A program made the position numbers and the translations under genes. From JAVVRI01 sp036654795 (lineage in GTDB: Bacteria > Bacteroidota > Bacteroidia > Bacteroidales > Tannerellaceae): DNA of 40,280 bases. The stretch lies in the NCBI GenBank assembly GCA_036654795.1, contig JAVVRI010000005.1, positions 1 to 40,280 of the forward strand, given 5' to 3'. Each line of letters starts with the position of its first letter. Position 1 is the first letter of the stretch. The notes below the pieces were generated by a model that was given only the letters and a program-made list of their open reading frames with translations, was not told where the DNA came from and made no database searches. Positions 32,844 through 40,280 of the stretch are shown here, one piece after another.

Positions 32844-34142
32844 TTAGTCAATATAATCGAGCGTCTCTTCACCCACCATCTTACGAAGTGTATTCTTCAT
32901 TTTGGTGCATTGGATGAAAAGATCATGTTCGGGTATATGATCGAAGTCGTGCATTGGGCTCTTAAAGTAGAACGACAGCCAGCTCTGGATGCCACTCATG
33001 CCGGCACGTTGTGCCAAGTCGGTAAACAGCACAAGGTCTAACACCAGCGGAGCAGCCAGAATAGAGTCGCGGCAAAGGAAATCGACCTTCAACTGCATCG
33101 GATAGCCCATCCAGCCAACAATGTCGATATTATCCCATCCCTCTTTGTTATCCTTGCGGGGCGGGTAGTAGTTGATACGTACCTTATGATAGATATTACC
33201 ATAAAGGTCAGGATAAAGGTCAGGCTGCAGGATGGTGTCGATAACAGACAGCTTGCTCACCTCTTTCGTCTTGAAGTTTTCGGGATCGTCCAACACTTCG
33301 CCGTCACGGTTACCCAAAATGTTTGTAGAGAACCATCCGTCAAGACCTAACATACGCCGTTTCAGCATCGGGGCAAGCACTGTCTTCATCAATGTCTGGC
33401 CGGTCTTAAAGTCTTTTCCACAGATAGCAACGCCTTCGCGTTGAGAAAATTCCCACATAGCAGGCGTGTCAACACAAAGATTCGGAGCACCCATAATGAA
33501 CGGTGCACCCTCAGCAATGGCTGCATAAGCGTAACACATACTCGGAGAAACTTTATCCGTCTTGTTTTCCTTCATTGCCTTTTCGAGTGCTGCCAGCGAT
33601 TTATGCTCATCACACAACGGCAGATAGATCTCCGTACTGGCAGCCCAGATTACGACGATACGCTCGCAACCATTTGTCTGCTTGAAGTTACGGATGTCCT
33701 CTCGAACCTGTTCCATCATTTCCCAACGGGTTGCTGCATTCTTAATATGCGTACCGTTCAGGCGTTTTACCCATTCATGATCGAAAGCGGCTGGCATCGG
33801 CTTGATAGCCTGCAATTCCTCTTTTACTCCGTCAAGGTCTTTCTGTTGTAATACTTCGGCATGAACGGCAGCTTCATAAACATTTTCAGGGAACATATCC
33901 CAGCCACCAAACACCAAACTGTTTAAATCACTCAAAGGAACGACATCTTTAATCATGGGAAATTTGTTCTCATTTCTCTTGCCTAAACGGATCGTATCCA
34001 TCTGAGTCAAAGAACCAATCGGTTTCGTTAGTCCTTTACGGGTGGCTAAGGTTCCCACTACAAAGGTAGAAGACACTGCTCCCCCCAAACCTACAACCAA
34101 AACACCCAATTTACCGGATGCTGGTTTAATTTGATTTTCCAT
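32844..34142 (-). CDS. ino1: Inositol-3-phosphate synthase
   Basis: This 432-residue NAD-dependent enzyme converts glucose 6-phosphate to myo-inositol phosphate. The N-terminal Rossmann segment is VVGLGGAVSSTFVVGTLAT. The catalytic-domain motifs are CGKDFKTGQTLMKTVLAP and STNILGNRDGEVLDDP, and the C-terminal region has VDFLCRDSILAAPLVLDL. These are the family's most conserved parts. It is the first gene of a tight four-gene operon (15 bp, ATGA overlap, 2 bp). The product supplies the following nucleotidyltransferase and CDP-alcohol transferase, consistent with inositol lipid formation known in gut Bacteroidetes. Confidence 0.94.
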   Translation of the reverse strand: MENQIKPASGKLGVLVVGLGGAVSSTFVVGTLATRKGLTKPIGSLTQMDTIRLGKRNENKFPMIKDVVPLSDLNSLVFGGWDMFPENVYEAAVHAEVLQQKDLDGVKEELQAIKPMPAAFDHEWVKRLNGTHIKNAATRWEMMEQVREDIRNFKQTNGCERIVVIWAASTEIYLPLCDEHKSLAALEKAMKENKTDKVSPSMCYAYAAIAEGAPFIMGAPNLCVDTPAMWEFSQREGVAICGKDFKTGQTLMKTVLAPMLKRRMLGLDGWFSTNILGNRDGEVLDDPENFKTKEVSKLSVIDTILQPDLYPDLYGNIYHKVRINYYPPRKDNKEGWDNIDIVGWMGYPMQLKVDFLCRDSILAAPLVLDLVLFTDLAQRAGMSGIQSWLSFYFKSPMHDFDHIPEHDLFIQCTKMKNTLRKMVGEETLDYID

Positions 34143-34301
34143 TTTTCTTTTGCGTATAATTAATTACTAAAAAAGTCTATAAATAAATAGGAACGTCCCA
34201 TACACCTTAGGAAAGGCTTTAATAGGATTGTAATTATTCAGATTCAGTTCTTCAAACAACTCATTGAGAATAGTCGTTTTTCTATCATCTTTTAACAGCG
34301 G

Positions 34302-34309
34302 CAAAGATA
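34302..34309 (-). promoter_or_regulatory. Candidate -7 element of the ino1 operon
   Basis: The minus strand reads TATCTTTG, fitting TAnnTTTG, about 160 bp before the ino1 ATG. A TTTG lies upstream but only 12 bp away, not the usual 19-21 bp, so support is moderate to weak. Confidence 0.35.
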
Positions 34310-34484
34310 CGGTGCTTTTAACAAACAATCCTGTTTTTAATTCATTCAAAACAGGTCGAAATTATCACATTTTTGTGCAAAATAGCAAATAAGTAGTAGC
34401 TGGCAGTTGTACTATAGGCAGACGCACTAGCTCTCAATAGGCAGTATATTAATACAAAAGAGCGGATGTTTTGCCCTGCAGCCT

Positions 34485-34621
34485 ATATGCTATTATACTT
34501 TTGAGCCTGCTCAAAATTGTTTTTGAGCAAGCTGGTAATTGTTTTTGAGCAGGCTCAAAATTGATTTCGAGCTAGCTCAAAAGTATAATTAGAGTAATGC
34601 TTTGATCTAATTGTAGGTATA
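34485..34621 (+). repeat. Family B four-palindrome array and conserved flank (copy B2)
   Basis: Units lie at 34499-34516, 34521-34538, 34543-34560 and 34565-34582, exactly 22 bp apart. Units 1 and 3 are perfect (TTTTGAGCCTGCTCAAAA and its complement), unit 4 is TTTCGAGCTAGCTCAAAA, and unit 2 ends GCTGGTAA. ATTATACTTTTGAGC at the left end and GCTCAAAAGTATAAT at the right form 15-bp inverted ends. The block aligns without gaps to B1 (5890-6026, reversed). Its conserved flank holds AGGTATA, and GG-N10-GC at 34616-34629 fits a minimal sigma-54 pattern. The rest of the 34143-34780 gap holds only promoter candidates. Confidence 0.78.
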
Positions 34622-34680
34622 CTTTCAGCCAGATATATGCTCAAAAGAAGATAGAGTGTGCACTTTCCAAAAGAATATTC

Positions 34681-34710
34681 TTTGATATAAAGAATGTTTG
34701 ATTACTTTTG
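34681..34710 (+). promoter_or_regulatory. Candidate housekeeping promoter of etfB-etfA-acd
   Basis: TTTG at 34681-34684 is followed after 18 bp by TACTTTTG at 34703-34710, matching the Bacteroidetes -33/-7 pattern with spacing one below the usual 19-21. It predicts a start near 34717 and a leader of about 64 nt. Confidence 0.6.
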
Positions 34711-34780
34711 CACCTCGGTGCTTATTAGTAAGTATCAAACGTATTCACAGGACAATAGAAATCTAATATTCCTATAAAAG

Positions 34781-35653
34781 ATGAGTTTAAGAATTATTGT
34801 TTTAGCAAAACAGGTACCTGACACACGTAATGTGGGAAAGGATGCAATGAAAGCTGACGGGACGGTAAATCGCGCCGCGCTTCCTGCTATCTTTAATCCG
34901 GAAGACCTGAACGCATTGGAGCAGGCACTTCGCCTGAAAGATGCCTATCCCGGCACAACAGTCACCCTATTGACTATGGGTCCGGGACGTGCCGCCGAAA
35001 TCATTCGCGAAGGTTTATATCGCGGAGCTGACGGCGGCTTTTTATTGACCGACCGTGCCTTTGCCGGGGCTGACACGTTGGCTACATCGTATGCAATCGC
35101 AATGGCTATTCGTAAAATAAAGGACTTTGATCTGATTATTTGCGGTCGTCAAGCGATCGACGGAGACACCGCACAGGTAGGTCCGCAGGTAGCCGAGAAA
35201 TTAGGACTGAGCCAGATTACCTATGCAGAGGACATTTTGAAAGTAGAAGACGGCAAAGTAATCGTAAAACGCCGCTTGGAAAGAGGTATTGAAACGGTAG
35301 CAGGACAACTGCCTATCGTGATTACCGTCAATGGCACTGCTCCGGACTGCCGCCCGCGCAACGCTAAGTTTGTACAAAAATACAAGCATGCCAAGACCGT
35401 TACCGAAAAGCAGGAAGCGACTACGGACTATACAGAGCTATTCAACCTCCGCCCCTACCTCGATTTACAGGAATGGAGCGTTACCGACGTAAACGCGGAC
35501 GTCAAACTATGCGGCCTCTCCGGATCGCCTACGAAGGTGAAAAAGATTGAAAGCGTCATCTTCCAAGCAAAAGAAAGTAAAACGCTGGCACCGACCGATA
35601 GCGAGATCGAAGAGTTAATGAAAGAATTAATTGCAAACCATACGATTGGATAA
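34781..35653 (+). CDS. etfB: Electron transfer flavoprotein beta subunit
   Basis: This 290-residue EtfB opens with IIVLAKQVPDTRNV and contains the conserved nucleotide-binding segment LIICGRQAIDGDTAQVGPQV. It pairs with EtfA to carry electrons from acyl-CoA dehydrogenase to other redox partners. The downstream etfA begins one base after the stop (TAA-C-ATG), so translation is coupled. Whether this is a bifurcating ETF cannot be decided by eye. The gene is preceded by a family B array and by a housekeeping-type promoter. Confidence 0.95.
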   Translation: MSLRIIVLAKQVPDTRNVGKDAMKADGTVNRAALPAIFNPEDLNALEQALRLKDAYPGTTVTLLTMGPGRAAEIIREGLYRGADGGFLLTDRAFAGADTLATSYAIAMAIRKIKDFDLIICGRQAIDGDTAQVGPQVAEKLGLSQITYAEDILKVEDGKVIVKRRLERGIETVAGQLPIVITVNGTAPDCRPRNAKFVQKYKHAKTVTEKQEATTDYTELFNLRPYLDLQEWSVTDVNADVKLCGLSGSPTKVKKIESVIFQAKESKTLAPTDSEIEELMKELIANHTIG

Positions 35654-35654
35654 C

Positions 35655-36674
35655 ATGAACAACTTATTTGTATATTGCGAAATAGAAGACGGCATCGTAG
35701 CCGATGTAAGTTTGGAACTGCTTACCAAAGGACACTCCCTAGCCACTACGCTGGGTTGCAAACTGGAGGCAATTGCCATTGGTTCTAACCTGGAAGGGAT
35801 CGCCCCACAGGTATTCCCTTATGGGGTGGACGTGCTCCATCTCTTTGACGACACACGCCTCTATCCTTACACCTCGCAACCGCACACGGCTATTCTGGTA
35901 AATCTCTTTAAAGAAGAGTTGCCACAGATTGCCTTGATGGGCGCATCCAGTATTGGGCGCGACTTGGGGCCACGCGTCTCATCAGCTGCCGGAAGCGGAC
36001 TAACGGCCGACTGTACCTCTCTGGAGATAGGCGACCATGAAGAAAAGAAAGATAATAAGGTATATAAGAACTTGCTCTATCAGATTCGCCCTGCCTTCGG
36101 TGGTAACATCGTAGCCACCATCATCAACCCCGAATGCCGTCCACAGATGGCTACCGTACGCGAAGGGGTGATGAAAAAAGCAATACTTGATCCTGCTTTT
36201 AAAGGTGAGATCAAAAATCATGACGTGAGCAAGTACGTGAGCGATACAGACTTCGTTGTTACCGTCATAGATCGCCACATGGAAAAGAGCAAGACGAACA
36301 TTAAAGGCTCGCCCATCATCGTTGCCGGTGGTTACGGAGTTGGCTCGAAAGAAAACTTCCAGTTGCTGCACGATCTGGCTACCGTAATTGGTGGCGAAGT
36401 AGGAGCCTCGCGCGCTGCCGTGGATGCCGGATACACCGAGCACGACCGTCAGATCGGACAGACCGGTGTAACCGTCCGCCCGAAACTCTATATTGCCTGT
36501 GGCATCTCTGGGCAGATTCAACACATCGCGGGAATGCAAGAGAGTTCCATCATTATTTCTATCAATAATGACCCGAATGCCCCCATCAATACCATTGCCG
36601 ATTATGTTATAACAGGGACGGTGGAAGAGGTGCTTCCCAAGATGATTAAGTATTACAAAAAGAACACGAAGTAA
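35655..36674 (+). CDS. etfA: Electron transfer flavoprotein alpha subunit
   Basis: This 339-residue EtfA starts at the ATG giving MNNLFVYCEIEDG; an upstream TTG inside etfB is not needed. The conserved segments are GRDLGPRVSSAAGSGLTADC and the C-terminal FAD-binding region SGQIQHIAGMQESSIIIS and NNDPNAPINTIADYVI. It holds FAD and accepts electrons from the acyl-CoA dehydrogenase encoded 2 bp downstream. All the usual family motifs are present and the length is normal. Confidence 0.95.
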   Translation: MNNLFVYCEIEDGIVADVSLELLTKGHSLATTLGCKLEAIAIGSNLEGIAPQVFPYGVDVLHLFDDTRLYPYTSQPHTAILVNLFKEELPQIALMGASSIGRDLGPRVSSAAGSGLTADCTSLEIGDHEEKKDNKVYKNLLYQIRPAFGGNIVATIINPECRPQMATVREGVMKKAILDPAFKGEIKNHDVSKYVSDTDFVVTVIDRHMEKSKTNIKGSPIIVAGGYGVGSKENFQLLHDLATVIGGEVGASRAAVDAGYTEHDRQIGQTGVTVRPKLYIACGISGQIQHIAGMQESSIIISINNDPNAPINTIADYVITGTVEEVLPKMIKYYKKNTK

Positions 36675-36676
36675 CT

Positions 36677-38380
36677 ATGGCAAATTTCTATTTAGATAAC
36701 CCCAGCATGAAGCATCACTTGCATCATCCGTTGATGAAGCGCATTGTGGAGCTGAAAGAACGCGGCTATGCCGAGAAAGATTCATTCGATTACGCTCCGA
36801 TCGACTTCGAAGACGCAATGGACAGTTACGAGAAAGTACTGGAAATTGTTGGCGAAATCTGTGGAGACATCATTGCCCCCAACGCAGAAAGCGTGGATCA
36901 TGACGGCCCGACAGTAGCCGCCGGTCGCGTTACCTACGCCGCCGGGACACAACATAACCTGGAGGCTGTGCGTAAAGCCGGCCTGATGGGTATCGCTATG
37001 CCCCGTCGTTATACAGGACTAAACTTCCCGATCGTACCTTATATTATGGCTGCCGACCTCGTGTCGCGCGCCGACGCCGGATTTGAAAACCTTTGGGGGT
37101 TGCAGGATTGTGCCGAAACGCTCTATGAATTCGGTAACGAAGACCAACGTCAACGCTACATACCGCGCGTATGTGGAGGCGAAACCATGTCAATGGACTT
37201 AACCGAGCCCGATGCAGGTTCCGACCTTCAGTCCGTTATGCTCAAAGCCACATACAGCGAGCAGGATAACTGTTGGTACCTGAACGGCGTGAAACGCTTC
37301 ATCACCAACGGTGATGCAGATATTCACCTCGTCCTCGCACGTTCGGAAGAGGGAACAAAGGATGGCCGTGGTCTCTCCATGTTCATCTACGACAAGAAGA
37401 ACGGAGGAGTAAACGTACGCCGCATTGAAAACAAGATGGGTATTAAAGGCTCACCTACTTGCGAGTTAGTCTACAAGCATGCAAAGGCAGAACTGTGTGG
37501 CGACCGTAAGCTAGGCCTTATTAAATACGTAATGGCCTTGATGAACGGTGCCCGTCTGGGCATCATGGCACAAGCCGTAGGGTTAAGCGAAGCCGCTTAC
37601 CGCGAAGGACTCTCCTATGCCGGAGAGCGCCGACAGTTCGGCAAAGCCATCATCGAATTTCCCGCCGTATATGAAATGTTAGCCATGATGCGTGCCAAGG
37701 CTGATGCTTCCCGCTCCATGCTTTACGAAACTGCCCGCTTTGTAGATATATACAAGGTGTTGGAGGACATTTCGAAAGAACGTAAACTAACGCCGGAAGA
37801 ACGTACGGAGATGAAGAAGTACAGTAAGTTGGCCGATGCCTTTACGCCCATGGGTAAGGGTATGACAACCGAATATGCCAATCAGAACGCCTACGACGCC
37901 ATCCAGATACACGGCGGTTCAGGATTCATGAAGGACTATGCATGCGAACGCCTCTACCGTGATGCCCGCATCACAAACATCTACGAAGGCACAACGCAGC
38001 TACAAGTAGTAGCCGCTATCCGCCACGTAACGACCGGCACCTATCTGGCTCAAATCCGCGAATATGAAGGTCTCAACTACAAACCGGAACTACAAGATCT
38101 GAAAAACAAACTGACGGTCATGACCAATCAGTATGAAAAGATTGTAGCCATGGTGATAGAGACAAAGGACAACGAATACATCGACTTCCAAGCTCGCCGC
38201 ATGGTGGAAGCTGCCTCACATTGTGTGTTTGGCTACCTCCTCCTTCAGGATGCCAACGCAAACGAAAGTTTCCGCCGCTCCGCCGAAGTATACATCAACT
38301 ACGGACAAGCAGAAGTAGACAAAATCCTCTCATACATCAGCAAATTCGATCGAGAAGATCTGGGTTACTACAAGATGTAA
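36677..38380 (+). CDS. Acyl-CoA dehydrogenase
   Basis: This 567-residue flavoprotein has the N-terminal helical domain, the beta domain (MSMDLTEPDAGSDLQS and NGVKRFITNGDADIH) and the C-terminal helical domain (GERRQFGKAIIEFPAV, YDAIQIHGGSGFMKDY). The segment RITNIYEGTTQLQVVAA carries the likely catalytic base Glu in YEGT, as in medium-chain dehydrogenase. It is longer than the common 380-residue form because of extra sequence after the catalytic segment. It forms one operon with etfB and etfA and should pass electrons to that ETF. The acyl-chain range is not evident, and no thiolase or hydratase gene is nearby. Confidence 0.93.
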   Translation: MANFYLDNPSMKHHLHHPLMKRIVELKERGYAEKDSFDYAPIDFEDAMDSYEKVLEIVGEICGDIIAPNAESVDHDGPTVAAGRVTYAAGTQHNLEAVRKAGLMGIAMPRRYTGLNFPIVPYIMAADLVSRADAGFENLWGLQDCAETLYEFGNEDQRQRYIPRVCGGETMSMDLTEPDAGSDLQSVMLKATYSEQDNCWYLNGVKRFITNGDADIHLVLARSEEGTKDGRGLSMFIYDKKNGGVNVRRIENKMGIKGSPTCELVYKHAKAELCGDRKLGLIKYVMALMNGARLGIMAQAVGLSEAAYREGLSYAGERRQFGKAIIEFPAVYEMLAMMRAKADASRSMLYETARFVDIYKVLEDISKERKLTPEERTEMKKYSKLADAFTPMGKGMTTEYANQNAYDAIQIHGGSGFMKDYACERLYRDARITNIYEGTTQLQVVAAIRHVTTGTYLAQIREYEGLNYKPELQDLKNKLTVMTNQYEKIVAMVIETKDNEYIDFQARRMVEAASHCVFGYLLLQDANANESFRRSAEVYINYGQAEVDKILSYISKFDREDLGYYKM

Positions 38381-38402
38381 GAAGGGCAATTCCCCTGATA
38401 AT

Positions 38403-38445
38403 AAAAAAGCCACCGTTATGTCTGTTGACATACGGTGGCTTTTTT
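38403..38445. terminator. Bidirectional terminator between acyl-CoA dehydrogenase and aspA
   Basis: The inverted repeat starts AAAAAAGCCACCG and ends CGGTGGCTTTTTT, with T-runs outward on both strands. It lies between convergent stop codons at 38380 and 38459. Confidence 0.9.
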
Positions 38446-38458
38446 ATTGTCTGATGTT

Positions 38459-39892
38459 CTATTTTCTTGGTTTAATATCCAGTTTAACCGGGTGTAACAT
38501 GTTTTCAGGACTTAGGATTGTATCCAACTCTTCCTTATTCAAAATGCCATGCTCCAATACGAGTTCATAAACGCTTCTTCCTGTTGACAAAGCCTCTTTT
38601 GCAATTTTAGTAGAGTTCTTATAGCCAATAATCGGATTCAAAGCAGTTACAATACCGATACTATTATGTACTTCCGTCTTGCAATGTTCTGCGTTAGCCG
38701 TAATGCCTTCCACGCAACGAGTACGCAAGGTTTCAAAGCCATTCACCATCAAATCGATCGATTCAAAGCAACATTGTGCCATCACCGGCTCCATAGCGTT
38801 CAACTCCATTTGAGCCGCTTCGCCTGCCATCGTAACACACAATTCATTTCCTATCACCTTATAGCAAATCTGGTTCATCACTTCAGGGATTACCGGATTC
38901 ACTTTGCCCGGCATGATAGAAGAACCCGGTTGCATGGCCGGCAAATTGAATTCACCTAATCCGCAGCGCGGTCCACTAGCCAACAGACGCAAGTCATTAC
39001 ATATCTTATTCAGTTTCACAGCCAGTCGCTTCAAAGCAGAAGCATATCCCACCAAGCAGGAAGTATCCGACGTGGCACCAACCAAATCTTCGGACAATTT
39101 GAAATCTAACTTGGACACTTCTCGTAGCGCAGCAACACATTTTTCAGCATAATCCGGCTCTGCACAAATACCCGTTCCTATCGCAGTAGCTCCCATGTTT
39201 ACGGTTAAGAAATCGGCGGCAGCCTGATTTAAATGAAGAATTTCATCATTCAGAATACTAGCAAAACCATTGAACGTTTGTCCCAAAGTCATCGGAACAG
39301 CATCTTCCAACTGTGTACGTCCCATCTTGATGACATGCGCAAATTCCTCTCCCTTTTTACGGAAAGCAGCAATCAGGGCTTCCAAATGCGGCAACATACG
39401 CAGATGAGAATAATACATACCAATATGAATGGCGGTAGGGTAAGCATCATTCGTAGACTGTGAGCAGTTTACAATGTCATTGGGTGAGCAATATTGATAT
39501 TCGCCCCGCTTATGCCCCATGATTTCCAATGCAAGGTTAGCAATAACCTCGTTCGCATTCATGTTAGTGGACGTACCTGCACCACCTTGTATCATATCTA
39601 CCGGGAACTGGTTATGATGTTTGCCCTTCAAAATCTCCTGGCATGCCATGACAACGGCCTCTTTTTGATCTTTCGTCAGCAGTTCCAACTCATAGTTTGC
39701 CATAGCGGCGGCCATTTTGGTTATAGCCAAACCATTAATAAACAAAGGGTATTCATTGAGATGAAAGTTACTGATAGGAAAGTTTTCAATCCCGCGCAAG
39801 GTTTGCACACCATATAATGCGCTTTCCGGAATCTCACGAGCACCGATTAAATCACTTTCAATACGAGTTTCATTCGATAGTTTTGTTTCCAT
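38459..39892 (-). CDS. aspA: Aspartate ammonia-lyase
   Basis: This 477-residue enzyme of the fumarase/aspartase superfamily converts aspartate to fumarate and ammonia. The family signature GSSIMPGKVNP is present. Other conserved segments are SQSTNDAYPTAIHIG and KMGRTQLEDAVPMTLGQ, and the N terminus has RIESDLIGAREIPESALYGVQT, which is typical of AspA. The tail ends with ENMLHPVKLDIKPRK. Fumarate so formed can feed fumarate respiration in an anaerobe. The gene is monocistronic, with a good promoter upstream and a shared terminator downstream. Confidence 0.94.
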   Translation of the reverse strand: METKLSNETRIESDLIGAREIPESALYGVQTLRGIENFPISNFHLNEYPLFINGLAITKMAAAMANYELELLTKDQKEAVVMACQEILKGKHHNQFPVDMIQGGAGTSTNMNANEVIANLALEIMGHKRGEYQYCSPNDIVNCSQSTNDAYPTAIHIGMYYSHLRMLPHLEALIAAFRKKGEEFAHVIKMGRTQLEDAVPMTLGQTFNGFASILNDEILHLNQAAADFLTVNMGATAIGTGICAEPDYAEKCVAALREVSKLDFKLSEDLVGATSDTSCLVGYASALKRLAVKLNKICNDLRLLASGPRCGLGEFNLPAMQPGSSIMPGKVNPVIPEVMNQICYKVIGNELCVTMAGEAAQMELNAMEPVMAQCCFESIDLMVNGFETLRTRCVEGITANAEHCKTEVHNSIGIVTALNPIIGYKNSTKIAKEALSTGRSVYELVLEHGILNKEELDTILSPENMLHPVKLDIKPRK

Positions 39893-39932
39893 ATTCTAGT
39901 TATAATTTATAGATGATTATCGTTAACTACGA

Positions 39933-39963
39933 CAAAGGTACAAACTTACATTTTGATAGCAAA
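39933..39963 (-). promoter_or_regulatory. Bacteroidetes-type promoter of aspA
   Basis: On the minus strand TTTG (39960-39963) is followed after 19 bp by TACCTTTG (39933-39940). Spacing and both boxes fit the TTTG/TAnnTTTG consensus. The predicted start is near 39926, leaving a leader of about 34 nt. Confidence 0.8.
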
Positions 39964-40200
39964 GTATATTTGAATATAAATCAGGTCAGTTTATCTTGTC
40001 TATTTCCAGTTCAATTATCGCCAAACAAAATAGCATAATGAAAGTTTGTGGTTTATCTATAATTTGTAGTGATGCCATCTCTTTAAAGTTTCCATTGAAA
40101 AGACACTCCTCCGGCCAAAAAAAAAGTTGGAAGACCTTGTACCGACACCTTTTTTTCATGGTGCTTTACTCCCTTTTTTTTGCCCGATAAGCCCCCAACG

Positions 40201-40258
40201 TACATACCGATGACTTTTCCAACTCATCGGTGCCATTTCCAAAAGTCATCGGTATGAC
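40201..40258. repeat. Family D palindromic array at window edge
   Basis: Three units at 40201, 40223 and 40245 share a 22-bp pitch. The third, GTCATCGGTATGAC, is nearly a perfect palindrome. The first reads as its complement, and the second (CTCATCGGTGCCAT) is degenerate. The outer units form a 16-bp perfect inverted repeat (40204-40219 and 40240-40255). The window ends soon after, so a fourth unit or the dependent gene may lie beyond. Nothing else is seen in 39964-40200 except AT-rich sequence. Confidence 0.55.
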
Positions 40259-40280
40259 ACGGTAAAGTGATAGTCGTCCA

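Noticed and set aside
34167..34349. 60-codon minus-strand frame upstream of ino1
   Set aside because: It spans the -7-like TATCTTTG at 34302-34309 and has no recognisable features; more likely leader DNA of ino1.
34402..34444. Another tandem array with repeated GGCAG and ATAGGCAG
   Set aside because: Copies are 15 and 23 bp apart, are not palindromic and show no constant pitch.
39996..40190. 64-codon plus-strand frame in the aspA upstream gap
   Set aside because: Low-complexity Ser/Lys/Phe-rich translation, no promoter or family resemblance, and located in AT-rich non-coding DNA.

Overview
The window reads as chromosomal DNA of a Bacteroidales bacterium (Bacteroides/Parabacteroides type). 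Evidence: promoters of the Bacteroidetes kind (TAnnTTTG near -7, TTTG near -33), A-rich leaders without Shine-Dalgarno sequences, roughly balanced GC, and gene content typical of gut Bacteroidetes. That content includes multi-permease FtsX/MacB-type ABC systems, an ino1 cluster, HEAT/DUF1080 plus Gfo/Idh proteins, and a long PurF beside carAB. No tRNA, rRNA, IS, prophage or CRISPR was seen. I assign 26 genes.

Layout. 58-13513 (all minus strand) is an export system transcribed tolC > hlyD-type adaptor > permease 4 > permease 3, then permease 2, then permease 1 > ATPase. Two gaps of about 300 bp break the run and both carry palindromic regulatory DNA. 13665-15433 (minus) is murB followed by an MBL-fold hydrolase. 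15609-15893 (plus) is an HU-family protein. 15952-17523 (minus) is a biotin-dependent carboxyltransferase subunit. 17675-22393 (minus) is a Gfo/Idh oxidoreductase followed by a secreted HEAT-repeat protein with two DUF1080 domains. 22834-23837 (minus) is an acidic small protein coupled to an OmpA-type lipoprotein. 23902-30191 (minus) is a purF-like/carA/carB operon linking purine and pyrimidine/arginine synthesis. 30341-34142 (minus) is an inositol-phosphate cluster: ino1, a nucleotidyltransferase, an ATP-grasp enzyme and a CDP-alcohol phosphotransferase. 34781-38380 (plus) is etfB-etfA-acyl-CoA dehydrogenase. 38459-39892 (minus) is aspartate ammonia-lyase.

The most unusual feature is non-coding. 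Six intergenic sites carry tandem short palindromes on a strict 21- or 22-bp pitch. Family A (TGTCCAATnATTGGACA, two units) lies upstream of tolC and of permease 1. At both sites it is exactly 56 bp from a sigma-54-like -24/-12 element (TGGCACG-N4-TTG), which looks like an enhancer and promoter pair for an NtrC-class activator. Family B (TTTTGAGCnnGCTCAAAA, four units at exactly 22 bp) is a 137-bp ungapped near-duplicate upstream of permease 2 and of etfB, in the same orientation relative to the downstream gene. Family C (CCGACAGnTGTCGG-like, four units at exactly 22 bp) lies upstream of the Gfo/Idh gene. Family D (GTCATCGGTATGAC-like, at least three units at 22 bp) lies beyond aspA at the window edge. 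The motifs differ but the architecture is the same. I infer a family of upstream activating arrays, each perhaps read by a different regulator; no regulator gene is in the window.
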